Positions 34,188 through 42,613 of a stretch of DNA of 64,000 nt are shown here, piece after piece. This stretch comes from CAHJXG01 sp964235485 (GTDB lineage Bacteria; Pseudomonadota; Alphaproteobacteria; Acetobacterales; Acetobacteraceae). The notes under the pieces are model-generated. The model did not search any database. It saw only the letters and a program-made list of their open reading frames with translations, and was not told the origin of the DNA. How positions within the stretch are numbered: the first letter of the stretch is position 1; each line of letters starts with the position of its first letter. The DNA is taken from contig CAXSAZ010000015.1 of the NCBI GenBank assembly GCA_964235485.1, positions 1 through 64,000 on the forward strand. Direction: 5' to 3'. The position numbers and the translations under genes were made by a program.

Positions 34188-35084
34188 TCACCGGGCCGGG
34201 CCGGTCCCCGCATCCCATTCCCGCGCGCGGGCGAGCTTGATGAACGCATGGGCCGCCCGCGTGAAGGGACGGCCGGCCACCGCGACAAGCAGGACATCAT
34301 GCGCTTCCTGTTCCGCGACCAGGCGCTTGTGAACCCCGTCGGGCGTGGCAGTCCGCTCGGTCGATAAGGCGATGCCAAGCCCGGCGCGCACCAAGTCCGC
34401 CGCGCGGCCCGGCGCGTCCGCCCGATGCCGCTGGCTCGGGCGCGCGCCGTGAGCCTTCTGCGCCTGCTCCAGCAACCGCGCCATCCGGCAATCCGCCGCC
34501 CCGCAGATCACCGCCGTTCCGTCGAGCGCGCTGAGCGGGACTGCCCCTCCCGTATCCAGCGCGTGGCCCGGCGGCATCACCAGCATCGCCACGTCCCGGA
34601 ACAGCGGCCAGCGGTTCAAACGGTCGGACAGCGCCGCATCTTCGGTTACGATTGCCGCGTCCAGCGTCCCATGCAGCAAGGCCTCGCAGAGCTTGGCGCC
34701 GCTGGCATCCTCAAGGCTCAGCTCGAAGCCGGGCAGGCGCGCGGCAAGCTCCCCGAACACCGGGAGGAACGGAAGCGTCGGCACGTCGGCCGCCAGGCCC
34801 AACCGGAGCGGCGACGACGCTTGCCGCTTCATGCCGGAGGCATGTTCCTTTGCGCGCTCGGCCGCGGCAAAGGCTTGTTCCAGCAAGGGCAGCATCGCAT
34901 GTCCGAGCGGCGTCAACTGGGTCAGCGACCGTTCCCGCAGCAGCAGCGGGCCGCCTAGCTCCTCCTCAAGCCGCTGGATGCTCTTGGTCAGCGCGGGCTG
35001 GGTGACGTGGCAGGCCTCCGCCGCGCGGGTGAAGTTCAGCGTCCGCGCCAGCGCCAGGAAATAGCGGATTTGCGTCAGGTCCAT
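34188..35084 (-). CDS. LysR-family transcriptional regulator
   Basis: 298 residues with the classical N-terminal winged helix-turn-helix (residues 1-60; F-T-R-A-A-E-A-C-H-V-T-Q-P-A-L-T) and a periplasmic-binding-protein-like effector domain (about 90-290). Ligand unknown. It lies downstream of, and parallel to, the glycosyltransferase/radical SAM operon; LysR regulators often control a divergent neighbour, but none is divergent here. Confidence 0.92.
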   Translation of the reverse strand: MDLTQIRYFLALARTLNFTRAAEACHVTQPALTKSIQRLEEELGGPLLLRERSLTQLTPLGHAMLPLLEQAFAAAERAKEHASGMKRQASSPLRLGLAADVPTLPFLPVFGELAARLPGFELSLEDASGAKLCEALLHGTLDAAIVTEDAALSDRLNRWPLFRDVAMLVMPPGHALDTGGAVPLSALDGTAVICGAADCRMARLLEQAQKAHGARPSQRHRADAPGRAADLVRAGLGIALSTERTATPDGVHKRLVAEQEAHDVLLVAVAGRPFTRAAHAFIKLARAREWDAGTGPAR

Positions 35085-35168
35085 CGCTTGCGCCTGCTGC
35101 CCTCCTCATGCCGGGCGCGGGGCCGGCGCTTGTCCGCTGCACCCTGGACGACCCGTGGCGGAGCGCGT

Positions 35169-35897
35169 TCAGTTACGGCGGCCAGCCGGCGCGCCGGACG
35201 CGGCCACCCGGGCAAAGGTGCTGACGATCTTGCCGGACGCCCGCAAGGTGCCGCGCAGCGACCCCGCCACCTTGGATTGGCCGCCCACCCGGCAGCGGTA
35301 TGGCACGGGCAGCTCCAGGATACGCAAGCCGCGCCGGGCCGCCTTCATCTGCATCTCGATGTTCCAGCCGTAGGTCATCTCCGCCATGCCGAGCCGGGTC
35401 AGCGCGTCGCGCCCGATCACGCGGAAGGCGCACATGTCGGTGTAGCGCACGCCGTACAGCGCGCCGATCAGCCGCCCGGCGACGGCGCCCGCCGCGACCT
35501 GGTGCCAGTTCATCGACCCCGGCGCCCGGGTGCCGCGGGTGCGCGACGCGATCACGAAGTCCTGCGCCCCGTCCAGCACGTGCTGCGCCAGCCGGGGCAA
35601 CTGGTCCGCACAATCGGCCCCGTCGCCGTCCATGAAGGCGAGGACGTCGCACCCCGGCCGTGCCGCCGCAGCCCCCGCGGCGCAGGCCCGCCCGTAGCCG
35701 CGCCCGGCGTCCAGCACCCGCGCGCCCGCCGCCCGCGCCGCCGCCTGCGTGCCGTCCGTGCTGCCGCCGTCGGACACGATGACCTCGCCCACGCCCTGCC
35801 CCAGCGCCTCCGCCACCACGGCGCCGACCGCTTCCGCCTCGTTCCAGGCGGGGATCACCACGGACACGCGGGACAGGTTCAGGACTACAAGCTCCAC
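35169..35897 (-). CDS. Family 2 glycosyltransferase (DPM1/DolP-mannosyltransferase-like)
   Basis: About 242 residues. The GT-A fold starts V-S-V-V-I-P-A-W-N-E near residue 11; the nucleotide-binding D-G-G-S-T-D-G-T is near 40 and D-G-D-G-A-D near 92. The C-terminal region (G-W-N-I-E-M-Q-M-K, Y-R-C-R-V-G-G-Q-S-K-V) is like polyprenyl-phosphate mannosyl/glucosyltransferases without a membrane tail. The start is uncertain: GTG 35897 overlaps the radical SAM gene by 13 bases, while GTG 35867 would begin right at the fold. Last gene of a four-gene operon. Confidence 0.87.
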   Translation of the reverse strand: MELVVLNLSRVSVVIPAWNEAEAVGAVVAEALGQGVGEVIVSDGGSTDGTQAAARAAGARVLDAGRGYGRACAAGAAAARPGCDVLAFMDGDGADCADQLPRLAQHVLDGAQDFVIASRTRGTRAPGSMNWHQVAAGAVAGRLIGALYGVRYTDMCAFRVIGRDALTRLGMAEMTYGWNIEMQMKAARRGLRILELPVPYRCRVGGQSKVAGSLRGTLRASGKIVSTFARVAASGAPAGRRN

Positions 35898-36943
35898 CGC
35901 AGGCCGCAGCCCTGGCACGGCTTGGGCGGCGCGTCGCCGACAAGGGCGGTGCGGAAGCCCTGGTAGGCCGGGCTGTTCCAGATTTCTCGGAGTGTCTGCT
36001 GCGTGGCGTCGCCCAGCGTGTAGTTCTCGTAGCCGCGGGCGGAGAACGGCGCGATGCAGCAGGGCAGCGCCCGGCCATGCGCGGTGAAATACATCAGCGA
36101 CCACGGCCGCCGGCAGGTCGCCCACGGCTTGTCGTCCGCCGTGCGCTTGAGGCTCAAGCCCGGCTCGGTCGCGCCCGAAGCGTCGAGGGTCACGCCCAGC
36201 GCGCGCCCGATGGCCGTGGCGTCGGCGATCACCGCTTCTTCCTCGGCGCGCGTCTGCTCGAACAGGGAGCTGTCCGGGCGGGCCATGCCGAACCCCTGCT
36301 CGTCGAACACCAGGCGCTGCAGGTGCACTTCTCTGACCCCGATGCGGGCAGCCAGGCGCACGAACTCCGGCAGTTGATCGACCGTCTCCTTCAGCCCCGT
36401 CAGCCACAGGGACACCACGGGCGCAGCCGCCCCGGTCGCCGCCTGCAGGTTGGTGAAGGCCGACACGTTGCGCACGATGCGGTCGAACATGTCCTTGCCG
36501 CGCACCTTGAGAAACGTTCCCGCTTCCGCCGCGTCCAGCGACACCCGCAACTCGTCCAGCCCGGTGTCGATGATCTCCCGGTGCTTGCGCGGCGCGAGCA
36601 GCGTGCCGTTGGTGTTGAACAGCACATGGGTGCCGCGCGCCTTGAGGTATCGGATCATCTCCGGCAAGTGCTTGACCAGCATCGGCTCGCCCACGCCGTG
36701 CAGCACCACCCGGGCGACGCCCGGCACCTGGTCCACGATGCGGCGGAACAGCTCCATGCTCATGTCCGCCGGCGGCTCCAGCGCCTCGAAGGTGCGCGGG
36801 CAGGTTTCGCACAGAAGGTTGCAGCGGTTCGTCACCTCCAGATAAAGGCAGACCGGCGGCGCGTCGGCGACGCTGTCGCGGGCCGAAACGGCCTCGAAGT
36901 AGCGCCGCGCGTCGAGCGCGGGGGATGCGGTGGTCGCGGGCAT
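35885..36943 (-). CDS. Radical SAM/SPASM domain protein
   Basis: 352 residues. C-N-L-L-C-E-T-C (residues 41-48) is the CxxxCxxC [4Fe-4S] site that cleaves S-adenosylmethionine, followed by G-V-G-E-P. A C-terminal SPASM-type cluster region contains C-R-R-P-W, C-C-I-A-P-F and C-Q-G-C-G-L, enough to hold at least one auxiliary cluster. No peptide substrate gene is adjacent; sugar-transferase neighbours hint at a glycolipid or nucleotide-sugar substrate. Its ATG directly abuts the stop of the polytopic GT gene. Confidence 0.9.
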   Translation of the reverse strand: MPATTASPALDARRYFEAVSARDSVADAPPVCLYLEVTNRCNLLCETCPRTFEALEPPADMSMELFRRIVDQVPGVARVVLHGVGEPMLVKHLPEMIRYLKARGTHVLFNTNGTLLAPRKHREIIDTGLDELRVSLDAAEAGTFLKVRGKDMFDRIVRNVSAFTNLQAATGAAAPVVSLWLTGLKETVDQLPEFVRLAARIGVREVHLQRLVFDEQGFGMARPDSSLFEQTRAEEEAVIADATAIGRALGVTLDASGATEPGLSLKRTADDKPWATCRRPWSLMYFTAHGRALPCCIAPFSARGYENYTLGDATQQTLREIWNSPAYQGFRTALVGDAPPKPCQGCGLRWSL

Positions 36944-38299
36944 TCAAGAACCTCCAAAAACGGCTGGGTGCGGCAGGCGGGCGGGCCGCAGCCATTCCCA
37001 GGCCAGCAGCCCGGCGAACGGCAGGAACACCAGGGCGGGCCACAGAACCTGGTCATGGTTCGGGTCCAGATACATCGCGGGCGCGGCAAGCGTCAGCCAA
37101 AGCGCGCTGGCCCGCGGCGCCAGCACCGACGGCCAGGCCAGCACCGCCAAGTACCACGGGTAATGCGGCGACAGTGCGGCCATGGTGGCGGCGCTCAGCC
37201 ACAGCGCGTCGGTGCAGATGGCGGCTGCGCGCTGCGCTGGGTCGGACGGCAGGGGACGCCGTACCACCGCGACGGCAAGAACCGCAAGCCCGAGCAGCGC
37301 CACCGCCAGGTAGCCCGGCCCGGCCCAGGACGGCAGCGGCCCGAGCAGGGCGAGGAGCCGCAGCAGCACCACGCCGCCATCGGCCAGCCGCTCCTCGGAC
37401 GCATAGCCCGGCAGGTAGCCGAGCACGCGCCAGCCGACGCCCGCATAGCAGGCGTAGCCCGCAGCCATCACCGCGGCGCAGGCAACGGGCGTGCGCAGGT
37501 CCCAACGCCGCCAAAGCGCCGGGAACAGCGCCGCCGGCAGCAGCTTGCACAGGATCGCGAGGCCCAGCGCCGTGCCTGCCAGCGCCGGGCGGGCGCGGAC
37601 CGCGGCGAGGATGGCAAGCGCGGACAAGCCGACCGCCGCCGCGTCGATGTGCGCCCCGCCCGCGAACTCCCACAGGACGAGGGGGTTCCAGGCATAGATC
37701 AGCACCCGCTCCGGGGCCAAGCGGGCGGTGCGCAGCAGCAGCAGCGCAGCACCTACGGTCAGGAGGTCGAACGCCAGCATGGCCGCCTTCACCCCGTAAA
37801 GGCTCGGCCAGACCTGGGCCACGGCGGCGAAGATGGCCTGGGCGAAGGGCGGGTAGATGGTGGGCGCGGTGTCGGCGCGGTTGATGTTGGGATACACCGC
37901 CCCGGCCCCCACGCCCTCGTCGCGCAGGCCCGCGAGTTCTGGTGCGGCCGGCAAATAGCGGTAGGGGTTGATCCCGGCCGCCTGCACCCGGCCGTCCCAA
38001 ACGTAGCGGTAAGCGTCGGTGGAGTGCAGCGGCGGCGGCAACACCGTCACCACGCGCATGACGGCCCCGAGTAGCAGCACAACCGCGCAGGCCCGCCGCC
38101 CCCCGGATGGCGCCGCCGCGGCCACCGCCACCGCCGCCGCGTAAAGCACGCCGGCAACCGCGGCCCAGACCACGTAAAACACCGTCCGGTCCCGGTCCAT
38201 GGCGCCCACGTCGTCCGGCAGGCGCAGCGCGGCGCCGCCCAGAAGGCACAACACGATGCCGGCGCCCAGGCCCGCCAACGCCAGCGTCCCCCGCCGCAT
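36944..38299 (-). CDS. Polytopic membrane protein, GT-C glycosyltransferase-like
   Basis: 451 residues with about 11-12 hydrophobic segments. A loop after the second segment carries S-T-D-A-Y-R-Y-V-W-D-G-R, and I-Y-P-P-F-A-Q follows: the pattern of GT-C/GT87-like polyprenol-phosphate-dependent glycosyltransferases (acidic residues in the first large extracytoplasmic loop). The ATG at 38299 shares a base with the preceding stop (TGATG). The donor may be made by the downstream GT2 protein, which resembles DolP-sugar synthases. Confidence 0.75.
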   Translation of the reverse strand: MRRGTLALAGLGAGIVLCLLGGAALRLPDDVGAMDRDRTVFYVVWAAVAGVLYAAAVAVAAAAPSGGRRACAVVLLLGAVMRVVTVLPPPLHSTDAYRYVWDGRVQAAGINPYRYLPAAPELAGLRDEGVGAGAVYPNINRADTAPTIYPPFAQAIFAAVAQVWPSLYGVKAAMLAFDLLTVGAALLLLRTARLAPERVLIYAWNPLVLWEFAGGAHIDAAAVGLSALAILAAVRARPALAGTALGLAILCKLLPAALFPALWRRWDLRTPVACAAVMAAGYACYAGVGWRVLGYLPGYASEERLADGGVVLLRLLALLGPLPSWAGPGYLAVALLGLAVLAVAVVRRPLPSDPAQRAAAICTDALWLSAATMAALSPHYPWYLAVLAWPSVLAPRASALWLTLAAPAMYLDPNHDQVLWPALVFLPFAGLLAWEWLRPARLPHPAVFGGS

Positions 38300-39060
38300 C
38301 ACGGACCCGGCGGCACGGCGCACAGGCGCTCCGCCAGGCCCAGCCCGGCCACGCAGCGGGCCGTGGACGGCGCCGCAAACGGCTGCTCGGCGCCCCGCGC
38401 CGGGCCGGCGACCTCCCGCACCAGGCGTTGCAGGCCGTCGCGGTCGTCGATGTCGAACCAGGCGCCCAGGCGCTCCAACGGAAGCCCGATCTCCCCGGCC
38501 CGCTCGGTGGTCGCCGCCGCGACGGACGCGGTGCTCCAGGCAATGCGCGCGAACATCTCGCTTTCGGGCGTTTGCAGGCCGAGCAGCCAGTAGCCGCCGT
38601 CATCCGCTGGGCCGAGCACCGCCCGGCGGCCCGGCGCCAGCAGACGCTCCGCCGCGCGGGCCAGCCACGCCGTCGGCAGCGTCGGGCTGTCGGCGCTCAG
38701 CACGCAGGCCGCGCCGTAGCCCATGTCCAGCAGCGTCCGCGTGGCGTGCAGCAGGCTGCGCCCGAACCCTTCCACGCCGGGCGCCGTACCTCCGGCGCCG
38801 TCCGCCAGGACCAGCCGGGTGCCGGGGGCGAGCAGGCCGTCGAAACGCGCCTCCTCCCCCGCCGGGGCATAGGCGACAAAGCCGTGGATGGGGGCGATGC
38901 GGCCGGCCGCCTGCACGTTCGCCGTCGCGTCGCCCAGGAACGCCGCGCCCATCTGCGCCGCCTCCTCCGCCGTGAGCAGCTCTTGCAGCCGCGTTTTCAC
39001 GCGGCCCGGTCGCGGCGCCTTGGCCATAACAGCAATGGCGCAAACGCCACGGAGGCTCAA
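38299..39060 (-). CDS. TIGR04282/DUF2064-family nucleotidyl- or glycosyltransferase-like protein
   Basis: 253-residue GT-A-type protein: A-I-A-V-M-A-K-A-P-R-P-G-R-V-K-T-R-L at residues 8-25 is the nucleotide-binding start typical of DUF2064/CofC-like proteins, and S-A-D-S-P-T-L-P near 122 supplies the metal site. In other bacteria this family sits beside a GT2 gene in arsenosugar-type clusters; no arsenite methyltransferase is seen here. First gene of the four-gene operon. Confidence 0.85.
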   Translation of the reverse strand: MSLRGVCAIAVMAKAPRPGRVKTRLQELLTAEEAAQMGAAFLGDATANVQAAGRIAPIHGFVAYAPAGEEARFDGLLAPGTRLVLADGAGGTAPGVEGFGRSLLHATRTLLDMGYGAACVLSADSPTLPTAWLARAAERLLAPGRRAVLGPADDGGYWLLGLQTPESEMFARIAWSTASVAAATTERAGEIGLPLERLGAWFDIDDRDGLQRLVREVAGPARGAEQPFAAPSTARCVAGLGLAERLCAVPPGP

Positions 39061-39122
39061 AACTGCGACCCGGCGGAAGCGAACATCGTCATACCTTGAA
39101 TTTCGCCCGGACAGGCGGGAAA

Positions 39123-39188
39123 GGTTGCAGCCGTCGGCCGGGCGTCCGGCGCCACGATGTTACGTGGTCGGGACGGCTGCCTGCAACC
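39123..39188. repeat. Nested inverted repeats in a divergent intergenic region
   Basis: GGTTGCAGCCGTC (39123-39135) pairs with GACGGCTGCCTGCAACC (39172-39188) apart from a four-base bulge, and inside them CCACG (39152-39156) and CGTGG (39163-39167) form a second stem. The 240-bp gap divides a minus-strand operon from the plus-strand debranching gene, so this could be a structured 5' leader, a small RNA or an operator cluster. Confidence 0.5.
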
Positions 39189-39300
39189 GGGCAAGGCGCA
39201 GCCGTGCCGCGTGGGGTCCATATCGCTCCCCACTTGGCAGATCAAGGCTGGCCCGGCTTATCTGCAGCGCGCCACAACGCAGGCAAACGGAGCGGAAGCG

Positions 39301-41433
39301 ATGTCGTTCAAGGTTCAGGTCGGCCCGGCGCAGATCGCCATCCACCAAGGCAGGACCGTGCTGGTGTGCGAGCCGGACGGCACGATCCCGCATCCCAGCG
39401 ACAAGGGGCTGTATTTCAACGACACCCGCCTCATCAGCAGTTGGTCGATCTATGCCGACGGCGAGCGCTGGGACCTGCTGAGCGGCGGCGCCACCCGGCA
39501 CGACACGGCGTCCATCCACCTGGTCAACCGCGCGCTGGTCACGGCATCCGGGCCGATCCCCGCGCGCACGCTCGGCTTGACGCTGACCCGCTCCATCCAA
39601 GGCGGCCTGCACGAGGACATCGACATCGCCCATTACGGCGCCAGCCCGGTGCGCTTCAACCTGGAGATCGGCCTGCGCTGCGACTTCGCCGACTTGTTCG
39701 AGGTGAAATCCGGCAAGCTCATCCGCCGGGGCAGCGTGGCGACCCACTGGTCCGCGGACAAGCAGCGGCTGGAAACGGCCTACGTCAACGGCGATTTCCG
39801 CCGTTCGGTGTGCGTCCATCCGCACGGCAACGCGGCGATGACCTATGCCAACGGCCGCCTCAGCTTCGTCGTGGACCTCAAGCCCGGCGAGCATTGGCAC
39901 TGCTGCCTGCTGTATGACCTGGGCGACGGCGCCGAGACCTTCGCGGCCCCGGACCGGTGCGGCCACGACGCGGCGGCCGAGGCGGCTGCGGCGCCGCAAT
40001 GGAAGGACGGCGTGCTCAACATCCGCACCAGCAACGAGGAGTTCTACCGCAACTTCCGCCAAGGGGTGGACGACATGGACGCGCTGCGTCTGCCGAAGGA
40101 CGGCACGGACGGCGCCTCGTTCGTGCCGGCGGCGGGCTTGCCGTGGTTCACCGCCTTGTTCGGCCGCGACAGCCTGATCGCTTCCTTGCAGACGGTGGTG
40201 ATCCACCCCGAAGCCGCCGGGGCGACGCTGGACGCGCTGGGGTGGCAGCAGGCGACGGAGCGCGACGACTACCGCGACGCGGAGCCGGGCCGCATCCTGC
40301 ACGAGATGCGGTTCGGCGAGCTGGCCCATTTCAAGCTGATCCCGCACACGCCGTATTACGGCACCGCGGACGCGACGCCGCTTTACCTCATCACCCTGCA
40401 CGAGGCTTGGCGCTGGACCGGGGATCTCGACCAGGTGCGCCGGCTGCTGCCGGTGGCAGAGGGGTGCCTGCGCTGGATTGACGAGTGGGGCGACCGGGAC
40501 GGGGACGGGTTCCAGGAATACCAAACGCGGTCCCCCGTGGGCTACGAGAACATGGCCTGGAAAGACGCGGGCGACAGCGTGCTCTACGAGGACGGCACGT
40601 TGGTCCGCGGACCCAAGGCGCTGTGCGAGCTGCAGGGCTACGTTTACGACGCCTGGACGCGGATGGCGGAACTGTTCGACGCCCTGGGCAGCCCGGACCG
40701 CGGCGCCGAACTGCGCGCCAAGGCGGCGCGCTTGCAGGAACGGTTCAACGACGTGTTCTGGGACGAGGCGGGCGGCTTCTACGCTTACTGCCTGGACGGG
40801 GAAAAGCGCCCCGTGCTGACGGTTGCCTCCAACGTCGGCCATTGCCTGTGGTCCGGCATCATCCGCCCGGACCGCGCCGCCCGGGTGGTGCGGCGGCTCC
40901 TGGCGCCGGACATGTGGTCGGGCTGGGGCATCCGGACGCTTTCGGCGGACCACCCGTCCTTCAACCCGTATTCCTACCAGAACGGCTCGGTGTGGCCGCA
41001 CGACAACGCCATCATCGCGCTCGGCTTCCGCCGCTACGGCTTCGCGCCAGAGGCCGCGCGCATCGCACGCGACCTGAGCGAGGCGGCGAGCCACTTCAAC
41101 ATGAACCAGATGCCGGAGCTGTATGCCGGGCTGGCCCGCACGCCGTCCGGCTTCCCGGTCCAGTATGTCGGCGCCAACGTGCCGCAGGCCTGGGCGGCGG
41201 GCGCGGTGTTCATGACGCTGCGCGCCATGCTGGGCCTGGAGCCGGACGCGCCGAACAACCGGCTCCGCATCGACCCGGCGCTGCCGCCCTGGCTGCCGGA
41301 CCTGACCCTGAACAGGCTGCGCATGGGGCGGCACAGCTTCGACATCCGCTTCTGGCGCACGGACGCCGGGACGGAGTATGAGGTCCTGCGCGGCGAGGCC
41401 GGCGTGGTTGTCCGCACCGCGCCTGCCGCGTGA
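39301..41433 (+). CDS. Glycogen-debranching-type amylo-alpha-1,6-glucosidase
   Basis: 710 residues in two parts: an N-terminal beta-rich domain of the GDE_N_bis type (about 1-220, G-L-Y-F-N-D-T-R-L near residue 37) and an (alpha/alpha)6 barrel of the GH63/GH133-like debranching family (about 260-690). P-W-F-T-A-L-F-G-R-D-S near residue 281 and Q-N-G-S-V-W-P-H-D-N near 560 match conserved active-site segments. No signal peptide, so it acts on internal glycogen or a related glycan. The ATG is 39301, after GGAG; an upstream frame extension is unsupported. Confidence 0.9.
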   Translation: MSFKVQVGPAQIAIHQGRTVLVCEPDGTIPHPSDKGLYFNDTRLISSWSIYADGERWDLLSGGATRHDTASIHLVNRALVTASGPIPARTLGLTLTRSIQGGLHEDIDIAHYGASPVRFNLEIGLRCDFADLFEVKSGKLIRRGSVATHWSADKQRLETAYVNGDFRRSVCVHPHGNAAMTYANGRLSFVVDLKPGEHWHCCLLYDLGDGAETFAAPDRCGHDAAAEAAAAPQWKDGVLNIRTSNEEFYRNFRQGVDDMDALRLPKDGTDGASFVPAAGLPWFTALFGRDSLIASLQTVVIHPEAAGATLDALGWQQATERDDYRDAEPGRILHEMRFGELAHFKLIPHTPYYGTADATPLYLITLHEAWRWTGDLDQVRRLLPVAEGCLRWIDEWGDRDGDGFQEYQTRSPVGYENMAWKDAGDSVLYEDGTLVRGPKALCELQGYVYDAWTRMAELFDALGSPDRGAELRAKAARLQERFNDVFWDEAGGFYAYCLDGEKRPVLTVASNVGHCLWSGIIRPDRAARVVRRLLAPDMWSGWGIRTLSADHPSFNPYSYQNGSVWPHDNAIIALGFRRYGFAPEAARIARDLSEAASHFNMNQMPELYAGLARTPSGFPVQYVGANVPQAWAAGAVFMTLRAMLGLEPDAPNNRLRIDPALPPWLPDLTLNRLRMGRHSFDIRFWRTDAGTEYEVLRGEAGVVVRTAPAA

Positions 41434-41454
41434 GCCGCATTTCCCCGAATGGCC

Positions 41455-41471
41455 GGCCCCGCTTCGGGGCC
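41455..41471. terminator. Bidirectional hairpin between convergent genes
   Basis: GGCCCCG-CTT-CGGGGCC: a perfect seven-base stem with a three-base loop between the debranching gene (ends 41433) and the sco gene (ends 41473). It probably serves both directions. Confidence 0.6.
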
Positions 41472-41472
41472 G

Positions 41473-42123
41473 TCAACGCGAGGCTTGGGCGAGGTCCCGG
41501 CGCTCGCCCCGGAAATGGCTGAGCACCCGCACGACCTCCTCCGGCGCCGGCAGCTCCGGGGTGCGCCACACGAGCAGGCCGGCGCGGTTCATCAGGCTCA
41601 TCGCGGTGGAATGGTCCTCGCCGAAATCCGACGCCCCGTCGAAGAATGCCCGGGCGCGCGCCAGGTCGGCCTTGACGGGCGCCGCGGCGGTCCACGCGGA
41701 CCCGGCGCCCAGCCCGTCGAGCCAAGCCTTCATCGCGTCCGGCGTGTCGTTGAGCGGGTCGATGCTCAAGGACAGGAGCTGGATGTCGTCGGACGCGACG
41801 CCTGCCAGGGCCTCCTGCGTGCGAGCGAACGTCGCGGCCTCGATCGGGCAGATCGACTTGCATTGGGTGAACATGAGCTGGATCGCCGTGACGCGCCCAA
41901 GCAGCCGCTCGCGCAACGGGCCGCGGAACCCGTCGCTGGTGACAATCTCGATGTCGGGCGCCGCGAGCGGCGGCTTCACCGGGCCGAGGTTGCTATGCGC
42001 GAGCGCCGGCACGGCGCAAAGGGCGAAGCCGGCGGCCAGCCCGGCCAAGACCGAGCGCCGGTGGACCGGCCGCGTCGCGCCGAAGCGGCCGGACGCCCCA
42101 CCCATGCTAGTTGCTGCCGACAT
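41473..42123 (-). CDS. Sco1/SenC-family copper chaperone
   Basis: 216-residue thioredoxin-fold protein. Cys88 and Cys92 (T-Q-C-K-S-I-C-P) with the histidine of E-D-H-S near residue 172 are the copper ligands of Sco proteins. An N-terminal H-R-R-S-V-L-A-G-L and Ala-rich stretch look like a twin-arginine signal or membrane anchor. ATG 42123 is favoured by GGAGA seven bases upstream and overlaps the cytochrome gene by 17 bases. Sco proteins usually metallate cytochrome oxidase CuA, but here the neighbours point to the galactose oxidase homologue. Confidence 0.87.
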   Translation of the reverse strand: MSAATSMGGASGRFGATRPVHRRSVLAGLAAGFALCAVPALAHSNLGPVKPPLAAPDIEIVTSDGFRGPLRERLLGRVTAIQLMFTQCKSICPIEAATFARTQEALAGVASDDIQLLSLSIDPLNDTPDAMKAWLDGLGAGSAWTAAAPVKADLARARAFFDGASDFGEDHSTAMSLMNRAGLLVWRTPELPAPEEVVRVLSHFRGERRDLAQASR

Positions 42124-42613
42124 CGCTCGTCTCCGTAAGGTAGTGCCACAGGCCGAGGCACTGGTTGTCGTCAAGGGTGTAGCGCGGCATTTGCCGGGTG
42201 ATCAGGATGGACGCCGGGTCAACCCCGGTGCGCAGCATCTCGCAGAAGCTCGCGGGCGAGAACGCGGACGGCGGGCCGCCCCGGCGCCCCCGCATCTCCG
42301 TCAGCCGCGTCCCGTCCAGCCGAGGCCCGAGGGAGGCGGCTGCGAGGCCCGTCGTGCCCACGTGGCAGTTGGCGCAGGCGGCGAGCCGCGGGGGAAGCGC
42401 CGCGGGGTGGCCCACGATGACGCCCTGCAGCGAGGCTTCGCCGAGGAACATGCGGCGCCCCGTCGCGGCCGAGGCGTCCGCCAGCGCGGAGGCGCCGGCC
42501 GCCTCCGCCCGCAGCAGGCACGACAGGGCCAGCAAGCCCAGCGCCGCGCCGAGAAGCATCCATGTCGCCCGGCTGCGCGCCGGGCTTGGGTTGAACTGGG
42601 ACATGGCGCGCAT
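42107..42613 (-). CDS. Membrane-anchored or secreted c-type cytochrome
   Basis: 168 residues with an N-terminal hydrophobic segment (about 18-38) and a single haem motif C-A-N-C-H (Cys80, Cys83, His84). M-P-R-Y-T-L-D-D near residue 142 provides a likely Met sixth ligand. Its ATG directly abuts the stop of the galactose oxidase homologue, so both should be co-translated and exported. Possible electron acceptor or partner for the oxidase; unproven. Confidence 0.87.
   Translation of the reverse strand: MRAMSQFNPSPARSRATWMLLGAALGLLALSCLLRAEAAGASALADASAATGRRMFLGEASLQGVIVGHPAALPPRLAACANCHVGTTGLAAASLGPRLDGTRLTEMRGRRGGPPSAFSPASFCEMLRTGVDPASILITRQMPRYTLDDNQCLGLWHYLTETSDVGSN

Noticed and set aside
35169..39060. 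A full arsenosugar synthesis cluster
   Set aside because: The TIGR04282-like and GT2 genes fit, but no arsenite methyltransferase is adjacent and the radical SAM has a SPASM-like C terminus, so the assignment is not supported.
39160..41334. A 724-codon minus-strand frame opposite the debranching enzyme gene
   Set aside because: Shadow frame; the plus-strand protein has clear family motifs from end to end.
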